A stretch of 64,000 nt of DNA from Sphingosinicella sp041916975 (GCF_041916975.1 NZ_JAYRYK010000001.1:620001-684000); one strand, 5' to 3'. Shown: positions 44,854 to 53,671, counted from the stretch's first letter. Notes: generated by a model from the letters alone, not told the origin. Numbers and translations: made by a program.

Positions 44854-45153
44854 ATGACCGACGACCGGAAAGATGATCGCCTCGCCGCATACCGCAGCAG
44901 CATCGACAATATCGACGCGGCCCTCATCCACATGCTCGCCGAGCGCTTCAAGATCACGCAGGCCGTGGGCGAATACAAGGCCACCGCAGGGCTCTCGCCC
45001 GCCGATCCGGACCGGGAAGCCCGCCAGATCGCAAGGCTGCGGAGGCTCGCCGCCGATGCGAAGCTGGACGAGGAACTCGCGGAAAAGTTCCTGCGCTTCA
45101 TCATCGATGAGGTGATCCGCCACCACGAGCGCATCAAGAAAGCGCAGGCCTGA
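44854..45153 (+). CDS. Chorismate mutase (AroQ type)
   Basis: Converts chorismate to prephenate for Phe and Tyr synthesis. 99 residues, all-helical AroQ fold: DRLAAYRSSIDNIDAALIHMLAERFKITQAVGEYKA carries the conserved Arg/Asp/Lys-type positions of helix 1, and the C-terminal helix ends FIIDEVIRHHERIKKA. ATG 44854 follows GGGGAG. Stand-alone, not fused to prephenate dehydratase. Followed by the promoter of tRNA-Ala. Confidence 0.92.
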   Translation: MTDDRKDDRLAAYRSSIDNIDAALIHMLAERFKITQAVGEYKATAGLSPADPDREARQIARLRRLAADAKLDEELAEKFLRFIIDEVIRHHERIKKAQA

Positions 45154-45183
45154 AGGCGATTTTCGGAGGCCGTGCAAACCCCG

Positions 45184-45212
45184 TTGCATCGACGGGGAGG
45201 CATCGTTATAGA
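45184..45212 (+). promoter_or_regulatory. Promoter of tRNA-Ala
   Basis: TTGCAT (45184-45189), 17-bp spacer, TATAGA (45207-45212), ending 14 nt before the tRNA. The best sigma-70 match I saw in the window. Confidence 0.7.
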
Positions 45213-45226
45213 GCGCCGTCCGGATC

Positions 45227-45302
45227 GGGGCTGTAGCTCAGATGGGAGAGCGCTGCAATCGCACTGCAGAGGTCAGGGGTTCGATTCCCCTCAGCTCCAC
45301 CA
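45227..45302 (+). tRNA. tRNA-Ala (anticodon CGC)
   Basis: Full cloverleaf with encoded CCA. Acceptor GGGGCTG/CAGCTCC includes the G3:U70 wobble that marks alanine tRNAs. Anticodon stem CTGCA/TGCAG encloses loop ATCGCAC (anticodon CGC, reads GCG). T arm AGGGG-TTCGATT-CCCCT. The 3' end abuts the PhyH gene stop on the other strand. Confidence 0.96.
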
Positions 45303-45323
45303 TCCGGATTTCCTGTTTTCCCA

Positions 45324-46136
45324 TCAACCGACATAGTGCGGCTCCGGCCGCTCGCGGAGCTGTTCGTAGTGAACGAGCGACGGTTCGGCGCCCAGCGGAA
45401 CGGGGGCGCCGCCGCGAAACGCCCACTCGCCGCGGTCGCAATCGGCGGCGCGCACGTAGCCGTTGATGTAGAAGCGCCGGTGGTGATCGGCGCGGTTGGT
45501 GCCCGATCCATGCACGAGGTAGGGGCTCCACAGCGCAAGGTCGCCGGGTTCGAGATCGAGGTCGATGAGCCCCGAAGGATCGAGGCCAAGCGCGACGAGC
45601 GTGTCTTCGGCGGCGGCATTGTCCATCACCGCGCCTGCGATTTCCATGTCGAGCGCACCGAGCCTGTGGCTGCCGGGAAGGATGCGCATCCCGCCCGAGC
45701 GGGCATTATGCGGATCGATCGCGAGACCGGTCTGCACGTAGCTCGCGCCGAGATTGCGATAGGCGTCCGGCGGTCGCCGGAAGCGTGAGTCCTGATGGAA
45801 GGCGAAGTCGCCCTTCCCGCCCGGACGCTTCCAGTGGATCTGGTTGATGATCTGTTTGATGTCGTCGCCGATCATCCCGCCGAGCAGTGCCGCGAAGCGC
45901 GGATCGGTGCGTGCCTCATCCAGCACGTCGCTGCGCCACGAAGGCCACTGCGCCATGCGCACGTCGCCGTCCGCGATCTTGTAGAAGAGATTGCCATGGC
46001 GGAAGCTCTGCCCGTGCGCGGCGGCTTCCGCATATACGCCATCGATCGCCGCACCGATCCGCGCGATGTCGGCAGGCGAAAAGAACTGCCGGATGATGGC
46101 GTAACCATCCCGGGCATAATCTTCCATGAAGGTCAT
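45324..46136 (-). CDS. Phytanoyl-CoA dioxygenase (PhyH) family protein
   Basis: Fe(II)/2-oxoglutarate-dependent oxygenase, 270 residues. The HxD iron pair is H114/D116 in FAFHQDSRFRRPP and the distal His is in LVHGSGTNRADHHRRFYINGY, where an Arg would hold 2-oxoglutarate. The N-terminus (FMEDYARDGYAIIRQFFSPADI) is typical of the family. Substrate unknown; many bacterial PhyH proteins hydroxylate small metabolites or ectoine-like compounds. Confidence 0.88.
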   Translation of the reverse strand: MTFMEDYARDGYAIIRQFFSPADIARIGAAIDGVYAEAAAHGQSFRHGNLFYKIADGDVRMAQWPSWRSDVLDEARTDPRFAALLGGMIGDDIKQIINQIHWKRPGGKGDFAFHQDSRFRRPPDAYRNLGASYVQTGLAIDPHNARSGGMRILPGSHRLGALDMEIAGAVMDNAAAEDTLVALGLDPSGLIDLDLEPGDLALWSPYLVHGSGTNRADHHRRFYINGYVRAADCDRGEWAFRGGAPVPLGAEPSLVHYEQLRERPEPHYVG

Positions 46137-46169
46137 TTCAGAGTTTCCGCAGCACCACGTCGATGCGCT

Positions 46170-46730
46170 TCAGGATGCGCCAGCTTGGTAAAGAAGAAGT
46201 AAGGTTACCGCGAGAAGCGATACGGCGACGATCCCGGCGAGCACCGGATCGACAAGCGTGAGCGTGAGCCCGCCGATGGTGAGAATGTCCTCCACCCCCG
46301 AAACGATCACGTTCGAGAACGGCTCGGGACTCGCATTCACGACCGCGCGGCCGCTCGCCTTCGCGCTGTGGCTGACGAACGCCGCACCGCCGCCGAGCAG
46401 GAACGCCGCCACCTGCCATGCCGGATCGCCCGCATCGATGACGGCGAGCGCTATGAGCGCCCCGCCGAGTGGCCGGATCGCGGTGTGGATCGCATCCCAG
46501 ATGCTGTCGAGCCACGCGATCTTGTCGGCGAAGAACTCCACGACGAGGCCGATTGCGGCAACGCCGATCACCCAGGGGCTTGCGAAAACATCGAGGCTTT
46601 GAAGATGCTGCGGCAGGTCGAGAAGGCCGAAACGCATCGCGAGGCCTGCGGCGAATACGGTGGCATAAAGACGCCATCCCGCGAGCAGGCTGAGGCTGGC
46701 GGCGACACCGAGCAGTTCGATCGGGCCCAT
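46170..46730 (-). CDS. DUF4126 family membrane protein
   Basis: 186 residues, about five hydrophobic segments, beginning MGPIELLGVAASLSLLAGWRLYATVFAAGLAMRFGLLDLP, the DUF4126 opening. The middle carries VEFFADKIAWLDSIWDAIHTAIRPLGGALIALAV and the end is a helix, VLAGIVAVSLLAVTLLLLYQ. Function unknown. ATG 46730 is chosen; ATG 46751 is in frame. It overlaps the region where a divergent NUDIX frame could extend. Confidence 0.82.
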   Translation of the reverse strand: MGPIELLGVAASLSLLAGWRLYATVFAAGLAMRFGLLDLPQHLQSLDVFASPWVIGVAAIGLVVEFFADKIAWLDSIWDAIHTAIRPLGGALIALAVIDAGDPAWQVAAFLLGGGAAFVSHSAKASGRAVVNASPEPFSNVIVSGVEDILTIGGLTLTLVDPVLAGIVAVSLLAVTLLLLYQAGAS

Positions 46731-46794
46731 GGATGAGAAAATGATAGGCATTGCCCCGCTTGGCAAGCAGGCATTGCGGGTCCACATACGCCGC

Positions 46795-47571
46795 ATGTCC
46801 ACGAACGACGACGCCAAGCCCGCCGCCACGCTGATCCTTCTGCGCGAAGGATCGAGCACGCCCGAGATCTTCATGCAGACCCGCGCGCAGACGATGGGCT
46901 TCGCGGCGGGCATGATCGCCTTTCCCGGCGGCAAGGTGGATGCGCACGACATGAACCTCGCCGCATCGCGGCTGGTTGCGAGCCGCCACGATCTCGATCT
47001 TGAAGAAATCGCCGCGCGCGTCGCCGCGGTCCGCGAAAGCTTCGAGGAGGCGGGCGTGCTGCTCACGCACGGGCCGGAGATCGCACCGCGTGACTTCATC
47101 GAAGCGCAGCCGGCGATCGCGTCGCGGGCGCTCGCGTTCTCCGATTTCCTCGCGCGTCACGATCAGCAGATCGATCTCGACGTGCTCTTTCCCTTCGCGC
47201 GCTGGGTGCCGCCGCCCGGTCTTCACGGCAAGCGCTACGACACACGCTTTTATCTCGCACGGCTCCCCGAGGGTGCGAACGCGGGGCACGACGGCAACGA
47301 AGCGACGACCTCGTGGTGGATCACGCCGTCGGAGGCGATCGCACGCGCCGACCGTCAGGAAGCCGAAGTGATGTTCCCCACGCGCCGCAATCTCGAACGC
47401 CTCGCGCAGCACGCGAGCGTCGACGCACTTATCACGCACGCGATGGAAACGCCGGTCGTCACCGTGCAGCCCGAGGTCCGCATGTGCGACGGCGGCCTCC
47501 ATCTCTGCATCCCGGAAGGCATCGGCTATCCGGTAACGCGCGAGCCGCTGGAGACCGCGCGCCGCGCGTGA
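46795..47571 (+). CDS. NUDIX hydrolase (NUDT8/NUDT19-like)
   Basis: 258 residues from ATG 46795. The NUDIX box is split by an insertion as in the CoA-diphosphatase/NUDT19 group: MIAFPGGKVD, then about 25 residues, then AAVRESFEEAGVLL with the metal-binding REx2EE. The rest (ARWVPPPGLHGKRYDTRFYLA) matches that subgroup. Likely hydrolyses a CoA or nucleotide diphosphate. No clear ribosome site; the frame is open further upstream to 46729. Confidence 0.85.
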   Translation: MSTNDDAKPAATLILLREGSSTPEIFMQTRAQTMGFAAGMIAFPGGKVDAHDMNLAASRLVASRHDLDLEEIAARVAAVRESFEEAGVLLTHGPEIAPRDFIEAQPAIASRALAFSDFLARHDQQIDLDVLFPFARWVPPPGLHGKRYDTRFYLARLPEGANAGHDGNEATTSWWITPSEAIARADRQEAEVMFPTRRNLERLAQHASVDALITHAMETPVVTVQPEVRMCDGGLHLCIPEGIGYPVTREPLETARRA

Positions 47572-47578
47572 CGCGCTT

Positions 47579-48409
47579 TCAGAATTCCAGGATCGTCGCC
47601 ACCTCGCTGCCGGGATAGGAGACGAGGAGATCGCTGCCGGGCACGGCTTCGAGATCGGCATCGCCTTCCACGAGCAGCGTCTCGCCCGATCGTGCATCAC
47701 CGGCTCGGCCATCGATCACCGTGATCCATACCGGCCGATCGCGCGGCGGGCGCAGGTGCAGGCGCGCGCCGGTGCGCCAGCGTTCGACGACGAATTTTCC
47801 ACCCGCGGACAGCAGCGTGCGTCCCCGGGAGAGGTCGTGCCGTTCGTCCGAAACGAAGAACGGATGCGCATTCGAAACCGCGACTCCCTCTTCGAGGTGG
47901 AGCTCGCGCGGGCGTCCATAATCATAGAGTCGGTAGGTGAGATCGACGTTCTGCTGGATCTCGATGATGGTGACTCCGGCGCCGATCGCATGGACGGTGC
48001 CTGCCGGTGAGTAAATAAAATCACCCGCCTTCACCGGCTTCCAGTCGATCAATTGCTCGATCGAACCGTCGATGGCAGCCTCGCGCAATTCGTCTGCAGA
48101 CAGCGGACGCACCGTGCCGAGGCCGACCGTGCCGTGTGGTTCTGCGGCAAGCACGAGCCACGCTTCATCCTTGCCGCGCGCATAGCCGGCGGCACGCGCG
48201 GCGGCATCGTCGGGGTGCACCTGCACGGACAATCGCTCACTCGTGAACAGGTACTTTATAAGAAGGTCAGGGTCGCGCCCGTCGGGAGTCTCGAACCAGA
48301 TCTCTCCAATCTTTTCATCATCCTCCGGGACGTCTTCAAAGAAAGGTGAGAGATGCCGCCGGCCCCACGGCTTCTCGATGCGGCGTGTTATCAGCTTGGT
48401 AACCGTCAT
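47579..48409 (-). CDS. manA: Class I mannose-6-phosphate isomerase
   Basis: Interconverts mannose-6-P and fructose-6-P, feeding GDP-mannose and exopolysaccharide. 276 residues, a short form like Bacillus ManA. Zinc ligands appear in LSVQVHPDDAAARAAG and GKDEAWLVL, then the conserved TVHAIGAGVTIIEIQQNVDLTYRLYDYGRPRELHLE with a further His. It is preceded by GGAGGCAGGAAATACG. A small gene sits 22 nt upstream on the same strand. Confidence 0.9.
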   Translation of the reverse strand: MTVTKLITRRIEKPWGRRHLSPFFEDVPEDDEKIGEIWFETPDGRDPDLLIKYLFTSERLSVQVHPDDAAARAAGYARGKDEAWLVLAAEPHGTVGLGTVRPLSADELREAAIDGSIEQLIDWKPVKAGDFIYSPAGTVHAIGAGVTIIEIQQNVDLTYRLYDYGRPRELHLEEGVAVSNAHPFFVSDERHDLSRGRTLLSAGGKFVVERWRTGARLHLRPPRDRPVWITVIDGRAGDARSGETLLVEGDADLEAVPGSDLLVSYPGSEVATILEF

Positions 48410-48431
48410 CGTATTTCCTGCCTCCCCTCAG

Positions 48432-48599
48432 TCATGTTCCGGCTGCGTCTGCGAGAGCGCATCCGCTTGCCGGGAAACTTTCGCCGCGTTCGATATCGCG
48501 CTTTGCATCCTTATCTTCGGGATCGCGTTTCAGTTGCTTTACATCCTCGGCCTTCAGCATCAGGCGCGTCTCAAGAAATCCTGTCTTGCGTTTTGCCAT
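48432..48599 (-). CDS. Small charged hypothetical protein upstream of manA
   Basis: 55 residues from ATG 48599 (MAKRKTGFLETRLMLKAEDVKQ...), rich in Lys, Asp and Glu, with no membrane segment and no recognised domain. A GGAA lies about eight bases before the ATG, and the manA ribosome site follows its stop directly, so an operon with manA fits. ATG 48614 is an in-frame alternative. Codon use is less GC-biased than in neighbouring genes. I do not recognise the family. Confidence 0.42.
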   Translation of the reverse strand: MAKRKTGFLETRLMLKAEDVKQLKRDPEDKDAKRDIERGESFPASGCALADAAGT

Positions 48600-48708
48600 G
48601 ACTAATTCCATCAAGAATATGGCAATTATTACGAACTATCTGCGCGTTGGTAGTTTTTCAAATTTTGTGGACATGTTAGCGTCCTCCATCCGTCAATGGG
48701 AGATCATG

Positions 48709-49836
48709 ATGGCGAAGAAGAAAGAAACGGTAGCGAAGGCGAAGAAGCCGAAGAAGGTTAGCGCTGCCAAACCGGCCGCGAAGAAGCCGGCTGCGAAGAA
48801 GCAGTCGACGGGTTCGGATTTCGGTGAACATCTCGCAGCCGCCGGTGCGCAGCTGCAGGCACGTGCGGAAGCGATGTTCGGGCAGTGGCTCGATCAGGCT
48901 TCGTCGACGCTGCGCAAGAGCGGCGTGCAGACCATTGTCGACGACATCAAGTCACGCTCCGGCTTCGAAAAGATTGCCAAGGAACTCGCCAGCAACGTCG
49001 CGAGCGAGATCACGAAATTTGCTGCGTCGACAAGCATCGGCGCCAAGGTTGCACCGAAGGCGAAGCCGGGTCCGAAGCCGAAGGGCAAGCCCGGTCCGAA
49101 ACCCAAAGCGGCTGCTGCGAAGCCTGCCGTGAAGGCACCGGCGAAGGCGAAAGCGAAGCCGGGTCCGAAACCGAAAGCCGCCGCGCCGAAGGCCGCTGCG
49201 AAGCCGGCCGTGAAGGCACCGGCGAAGCCGAAGGGCAAGCCCGGTCCGAAGCCGAAAGCGGCTGCGAAGCCTGCTGCGGCGAAGCCCGCCGTTTCGGCGC
49301 CCGCCAAGCCGAAGGGCAAGCCGGGTCCCAAGCCGAAGGCCGCTAAAGCTGCTGCGAAGCCGGCCGTGAAGGCACCGGCGAAGCCGAAGGGCAAACCCGG
49401 TCCGAAGCCGAAAGCCGCCGCACCGAAGGCCGCTGCGAAGCCGGCCGTGAAGGCCCCCGCGAAGGCGAAAGCGAAGCCGGGTCCGAAGCCGAAGGCCGCT
49501 GCGCCCGCGAAGCCGGCAGCCGCGCCTGCCGCCGCCGCTCCGTCGGTGTCGGCACCCGCCAAGCCCAAGGGCAAGCCGGGTCCGAAGCCGAAAGCCGCCA
49601 AGGCTGCCGCACCGGCGAAGCCGAAGGGCAAGCCCGGTCCCAAGCCGAAGGCCGCTGCACCGAAGCCGGCAGTGACTGCTGCTCCGGCTGCCGCAAAGGC
49701 GAAGCCGGGTCCGAAACCGAAGGCTGCGGTTGCGAAGCCTGCTGCGGCTGCGCCCGCGAAGCCGGCTGCGCCTGCGGGCCTCACGCCGCGCCGTCGCGGA
49801 CCGCGTCCGTCGTCGCGGCCTGCGCCGAAGAAGTAA
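48709..49836 (+). CDS. Lys/Ala/Pro-repeat histone-like protein with a phasin-like N-terminal helix region
   Basis: About 375 residues. Residues 1-35 are a basic tail rich in AKK. About 35-115 form an amphipathic helical part (GSDFGEHLAAAGAQLQARAEAMFGQWLDQASSTLRK) that resembles phasin-like segments. The rest is low complexity, with ten copies of KPGPKPK separated by AAAPKAAAKPAVKAPAK-type linkers, and ends TPRRRGPRPSSRPAPKK. Histone H1-like or AlgP-like DNA binding is the natural inference. GGGAG precedes ATG 48706/48709. Upstream 100 bp are unusually AT-rich. A strong terminator follows. Confidence 0.82.
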   Translation: MAKKKETVAKAKKPKKVSAAKPAAKKPAAKKQSTGSDFGEHLAAAGAQLQARAEAMFGQWLDQASSTLRKSGVQTIVDDIKSRSGFEKIAKELASNVASEITKFAASTSIGAKVAPKAKPGPKPKGKPGPKPKAAAAKPAVKAPAKAKAKPGPKPKAAAPKAAAKPAVKAPAKPKGKPGPKPKAAAKPAAAKPAVSAPAKPKGKPGPKPKAAKAAAKPAVKAPAKPKGKPGPKPKAAAPKAAAKPAVKAPAKAKAKPGPKPKAAAPAKPAAAPAAAAPSVSAPAKPKGKPGPKPKAAKAAAPAKPKGKPGPKPKAAAPKPAVTAAPAAAKAKPGPKPKAAVAKPAAAAPAKPAAPAGLTPRRRGPRPSSRPAPKK

Positions 49837-49853
49837 GCGTTAAAACAGGAATG

Positions 49854-49896
49854 GCCCGGCGCGTTTCGTACTCACGACGCGCCGGGCTTTTCTTTT
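49854..49896 (+). terminator. Rho-independent terminator after the repeat protein
   Basis: GCCCGGCGCGT (49854-49864) pairs perfectly with ACGCGCCGGGC (49877-49887), followed by TTTTCTTTT. Confidence 0.88.
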
Positions 49897-49990
49897 GCTC
49901 TCGAATTTCCTGCGAAGCGGCCATGCGCTTCGACGAAGGATATACCTTCCCCCGCGCAATCGCCGCGGGAATGCGCTATCGTGGGCGCCA

Positions 49991-51112
49991 ATGAACAGGT
50001 CGTTGCTAAAAGGCGTGCTCGCTAACGATTCCGCACGCACAGCCATCCAGTCGATTTTCGGCTTCTGGCTCTTCTATTTCCTCATCGTCACGCTGCGCGC
50101 ATTCGCGCTCGGCTTCGAAGAGCTGCTTCCGATGGCCGGGCGGCGTGCGGTGGTCACGATCATCGGCATGACACTCAGCTGGGCGCTGTATCTTGCGCTC
50201 GCCCCGCTCGAAAAAGCCCCCCTGCGCAGACGCGCGCTGATGATGTTCCTGCTCTGCGTGCCCGCCGCGGCGCTGTTCACCACGTTCAATTTCTACGCCT
50301 TCTACGTCTATGAGCCGCTGCCCTCCGTCGCCGAGGATCTCGCGCACAAGGAGCGCTCGCTCGCCATGCTGCTGGCGATCATTTTCGAGGGCACGGTCAC
50401 CTGGTTCTTCTTCTTCGCGGCATGGGCGGCCTTCCATCTGGCGCTCGGCTACGCGGCCGATGCCGCGAAAGCGGAACGCCGCGCCGCTGCCTTCCGCGAG
50501 GAGGCGCAGGCCGCACAGCTCCGCGCGCTGCGCTATCAGATCAATCCGCATTTCCTGTTCAACACGCTGAACTCCCTGTCGTCGCTGGTCCTCACCAATC
50601 GCAACGACGAGGCGGAACGGATGATCCTCAACCTCTCCACCTTCTTCCGTGCGAGCCTCACCAGCGACCCGACCGAGGACATTCCGCTCGCCGACGAACT
50701 CGATCAGCAGCGCCTCTATCTCGAGGTCGAACGCGCCCGCTTTGGCGACCGCCTCGAATTCGATTTCGACATCGCCCCCGAAGCGGAACGGCTGCGCGTG
50801 CCCAGCCTCATCCTCCAGCCGCTGATCGAGAACGCCGTGAAATACGCGGTGTCGCCTTCGAACGCGCCGGTGTGCATCCGCGTGAAGGCAAGCCTGCACG
50901 ATGCGATGCTCCACATCGTGGTTGAGGACGACGGCGCATTTGCCGCACCGCAGGCGCAGGTGGATGGCACCGGCACCGGCCTCAACAATGTCCGCGATCG
51001 CCTGCGCGCGCGCTTCGGCGATGCCGCGGCATTCAAGGCAGGCCCGTGGCCGGGCGGCGGCTTCCGCGTCGACATTGCCATTCCCGTGAAACGACCGGTG
51101 TCCCATGCCTGA
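49991..51112 (+). CDS. LytS-type sensor histidine kinase
   Basis: 373 residues from ATG 49991. Four N-terminal membrane helices (for example AIQSIFGFWLFYFLIVTLRAFAL and ALMMFLLCVPAAALFTTFNFYAFYVY), then the His_kinase domain with the phospho-acceptor in ALRYQINPHFLFNTLNSLSSLV, then an HATPase region (LILQPLIENAVKYAV, GTGTGLNNVRDRL). There is no obvious extracellular sensor domain. It overlaps its response regulator by 8 nt. Confidence 0.92.
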   Translation: MNRSLLKGVLANDSARTAIQSIFGFWLFYFLIVTLRAFALGFEELLPMAGRRAVVTIIGMTLSWALYLALAPLEKAPLRRRALMMFLLCVPAAALFTTFNFYAFYVYEPLPSVAEDLAHKERSLAMLLAIIFEGTVTWFFFFAAWAAFHLALGYAADAAKAERRAAAFREEAQAAQLRALRYQINPHFLFNTLNSLSSLVLTNRNDEAERMILNLSTFFRASLTSDPTEDIPLADELDQQRLYLEVERARFGDRLEFDFDIAPEAERLRVPSLILQPLIENAVKYAVSPSNAPVCIRVKASLHDAMLHIVVEDDGAFAAPQAQVDGTGTGLNNVRDRLRARFGDAAAFKAGPWPGGGFRVDIAIPVKRPVSHA

Positions 51113-51842
51113 TAGCCCCCTCCGTACGCTCGTCGTCGACGATGAAGCCATGGCGATCGAACGGATGCAGGTGCTGCTTGCGCGTTTCGATGACGTCAAT
51201 CTCGTTGGAACCGCGAGCACCGGCGGCCAGGCGCTGCGCCTCATTGAGGCGCTCTCCCCCGATCTCCTGCTGCTCGATATTTCGATGCCGGGTCTCGACG
51301 GGATCGGCGTCGCGCAGGCGGTCCAGCGTCTGCCGCAGCGTCCCGCCGTGGTGTTCGTCACGGCGTTCGATCAATATGCCGTCACCGCGTTCGACGTCGC
51401 GGCCGCCGATTATCTGTTGAAGCCGGTCGATCCAGCGCGCCTCGGCAAGGCGCTGGCGCGCGTGCGCGAGCTGCGCGTGAATGCGCCCGCAGGGCCTGCG
51501 GAAGACGATGGCTATGTCAAGGAATTCTGGGTTCCGCACCGTTCGGAGATCATCCGCGTCGATGTCGACGCGATCGATATGGTCGAGGCCGAGAGGGACT
51601 ATATGCGGCTGCACACCGCCGACCGCTCGTTCCTGCTTCACCAGACGATCAAGGAACTGGAGCGAAGGCTGGACCCCGATCTCTTCATCCGCATCCACCG
51701 TTCGAAGATTATCCGGCGCGAGCGTATCAAGGGCCTCGTCCATCTCGGCTACGGCGTGTGGTCGGTCGATCTCGGCGACGGCGGCGATCACCGCATCGGC
51801 CGCACCTATCTCTCCGACGTGAAGCGCATCACCGGCAAATAA
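51105..51842 (+). CDS. LytTR response regulator
   Basis: 245 residues. Receiver domain with Asp12/Asp13 (LVVDDEAMAIERM) and the phospho-acceptor Asp58 in LLLLDISMPGLDG. The C-terminal LytTR DNA-binding domain follows (IDMVEAERDYMRLHTADRSFLLHQTIKELERRLDPDLFIRIHRSKIIRRERI). It forms a two-component system with the preceding kinase. Target genes are unknown; no separate LytTR repeats are obvious beside it. Confidence 0.94.
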   Translation: MPDSPLRTLVVDDEAMAIERMQVLLARFDDVNLVGTASTGGQALRLIEALSPDLLLLDISMPGLDGIGVAQAVQRLPQRPAVVFVTAFDQYAVTAFDVAAADYLLKPVDPARLGKALARVRELRVNAPAGPAEDDGYVKEFWVPHRSEIIRVDVDAIDMVEAERDYMRLHTADRSFLLHQTIKELERRLDPDLFIRIHRSKIIRRERIKGLVHLGYGVWSVDLGDGGDHRIGRTYLSDVKRITGK

Positions 51843-51852
51843 TCGCGCACCC

Positions 51853-51895
51853 AAAAAGAAAAAGGGCGGGCACCCCTGGGACGTGGTGCCCGCCC
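51853..51895 (-). terminator. Terminator of the UrcA-family gene
   Basis: GGGCGGGCACC (51864-51874) pairs with GGTGCCCGCCC (51885-51895). On the minus strand the stem is followed by TTTTTCTTTTT, so it terminates the UrcA gene. It may also stop readthrough from the two-component operon. Confidence 0.8.
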
Positions 51896-51923
51896 TGTCG
51901 GCGGCATCTGGGATTGCCGCCTT

Positions 51924-52298
51924 TTACGGCATCGCGATCGTGATCGCCGCACCGGCGTTCGCAGCGACCTGCGTACCGGCGTTGTTGATCGCGGCAGTGA
52001 TCTGCGGCGCGGCGCTCGCGATCGCGGCGTTACGGCATTCCATCGAAAGCGCGTCGCGGCGCGGGTCCTGGCGTCCGCCCTCGAAGCACATCGCATTGGC
52101 GGCGCGGCGCACGCGGCCGTGCAGCGTCTTCACGCCGGCATCGCTGGCAAGGTTGAGATCGCCGTATTTCACATGCGCGACCGGGCGCACCGTGTTCGCT
52201 TCGACGATGGTTTCATCCATGGCATAGGCTGCGGGAACGAAAGCGGCGGTCGTCATTGCGGCGGCGAACGCAATCGCGCTGATCTTCACGAGGGTCAT
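51924..52298 (-). CDS. UrcA family protein (secreted)
   Basis: 124 residues with a signal peptide (ISAIAFAAAMTTAAFVPAAYA). The UrcA domain is VKYGDLNLASDAGVKTLHGRVRRAANAMCFE, including a conserved Cys, with a second Cys in SMECRNAAIA that could pair with it. UrcA proteins are periplasmic, of unknown function, and nearly confined to Caulobacter/sphingomonad relatives. The 290 bp upstream hold its promoter region and no other gene I can support. Confidence 0.88.
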   Translation of the reverse strand: MTLVKISAIAFAAAMTTAAFVPAAYAMDETIVEANTVRPVAHVKYGDLNLASDAGVKTLHGRVRRAANAMCFEGGRQDPRRDALSMECRNAAIASAAPQITAAINNAGTQVAANAGAAITIAMP

Positions 52299-52589
52299 CG
52301 AGGGCGGTCCTTCCTGTTTCGCCTGTGGGAGGCGGAGAATTTCTGGCTGCGAACCGGGAACGTCCGGACTTGCTGGGACTGTGGGGTCCGTCGCTCCCGA
52401 TCCGCATCCTGTAGATACCGTGCTTCGTTTGTCGCCGCCGCACCGCTTCGATTGCCCGCGAAGCCCGCTCGACGAACGATCATTGCCGTCGACGAACGGC
52501 TGACAGCGCCTGACGAAAACGACTATGTGTCAAATCGGTGAAACATCGACCGCCCATAGACGGCGCACGAACACGATGATCGGGCAGGC

Positions 52590-53627
52590 ATGAGCAAGAT
52601 GAGGAAGGCAGGCGGCGGCGGCGCGGCCTCCGCGGTGAACGACGATCTCCGCCGCGAGATCGCCGAAGCGCTGCTCGGTGGCGATGATCCCGCGCGCCTC
52701 GCGCAGCGGATCGCGAGCCGAGGCATCGGCCATGCGCTCGCCGTGTCGGAAATCGAGCGCGCCCGGAAGAGTCCTTATCTCGCCGCCGGAGAGCGATTGC
52801 GCCAGCGCCTCCAGAAGCGCGACTGGTTCCTCGCCAACTATGCGAAGCTCGCAGCACCCGCCTCGGGCGAGGTGCCGCGCGTCCACGCGCCGTCCGCCGA
52901 TACGTTCTTTGCCGAACATTATGCCGCGCATCGCCCGGTCGTCCTCACCGGCCTCGTCGATCACTGGCCCGCGATGAAGCGCTGGTCGCTCGATGATTTC
53001 GAAGCCCGTCTCGGCAATGCCGAAGTCCGCGTGCAATGGGGCCGCGAAGCCGACAAGGACTACGAGCGCAATTCGGATGCGCACGGCGCGGTGCATACCT
53101 TCCGCGAAATCATCGCCCGCCTGCGCGCCAGCGAGACGGCGCCGACGAACGATTTCTACGTCACCGCCAACAACCACACGCACAATCGCGAAGCCCTCGC
53201 CCCGCTCTATGCGGACACCGGCCCCATCCCCGGCTATCTCGCCGAGCCCGGCGGCCCCGGCGGTTTCCTCTGGATCGGCCCCAAGGGCACGATCACCCCG
53301 TGGCACCACGATCTCACCAACAATCTGCTGCTCCAGATCGCGGGCCGCAAACGCGTCCGCCTCGTCTCCAGCCATCACAGCGCGCTGATGCGCAACAGCC
53401 GCCACTGCTTCAGCGACTGGGGTAGCGAACCCCTCGAACCCGGCCCCGGCGACGGCACCCGCCCACCCGTGATGATCGCCGACCTCGCCCCCGGCGAAGC
53501 CCTGTTCCTCCCCGTCGGCTGGTGGCACCATGTCGAAGGGCTCGACGTCACCATCGGCATGAGCTTCACGAATTTCGCGAGGGATAACGATTTCTGGTCG
53601 CACTACGCGAGTTATGGGGCGGTGTAG
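52590..53627 (+). CDS. JmjC/cupin_8-like Fe(II)/2-oxoglutarate oxygenase
   Basis: 345 residues. N-terminal helical region (about 18-85), then a cupin_8 domain opening APSADTFFAEHYAAHRPVVLTGLVDHWPAMKRWSLDDF. The iron motif is TPWHHD (H239, D241) and the distal His is in LPVGWWHHVEGLDVTIGMSFTNF. Relatives hydroxylate protein side chains or small molecules. The substrate is unknown; no halogenase or TonB receptor is adjacent here. ATG 52590 is chosen. Confidence 0.85.
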   Translation: MSKMRKAGGGGAASAVNDDLRREIAEALLGGDDPARLAQRIASRGIGHALAVSEIERARKSPYLAAGERLRQRLQKRDWFLANYAKLAAPASGEVPRVHAPSADTFFAEHYAAHRPVVLTGLVDHWPAMKRWSLDDFEARLGNAEVRVQWGREADKDYERNSDAHGAVHTFREIIARLRASETAPTNDFYVTANNHTHNREALAPLYADTGPIPGYLAEPGGPGGFLWIGPKGTITPWHHDLTNNLLLQIAGRKRVRLVSSHHSALMRNSRHCFSDWGSEPLEPGPGDGTRPPVMIADLAPGEALFLPVGWWHHVEGLDVTIGMSFTNFARDNDFWSHYASYGAV

Positions 53628-53671
53628 GGTAAGCGTTTGCGCATCTCGCTGAAAACTCTCGCAAACCTTTG

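Noticed and set aside
49000..49784. Minus-strand Gly/Ala/Phe-repeat frame opposite the Lys/Pro protein
   Set aside because: It mirrors the repeat codons of the real gene (KPGPKPK read backwards gives FGFGPG-type repeats), and has no ribosome site.
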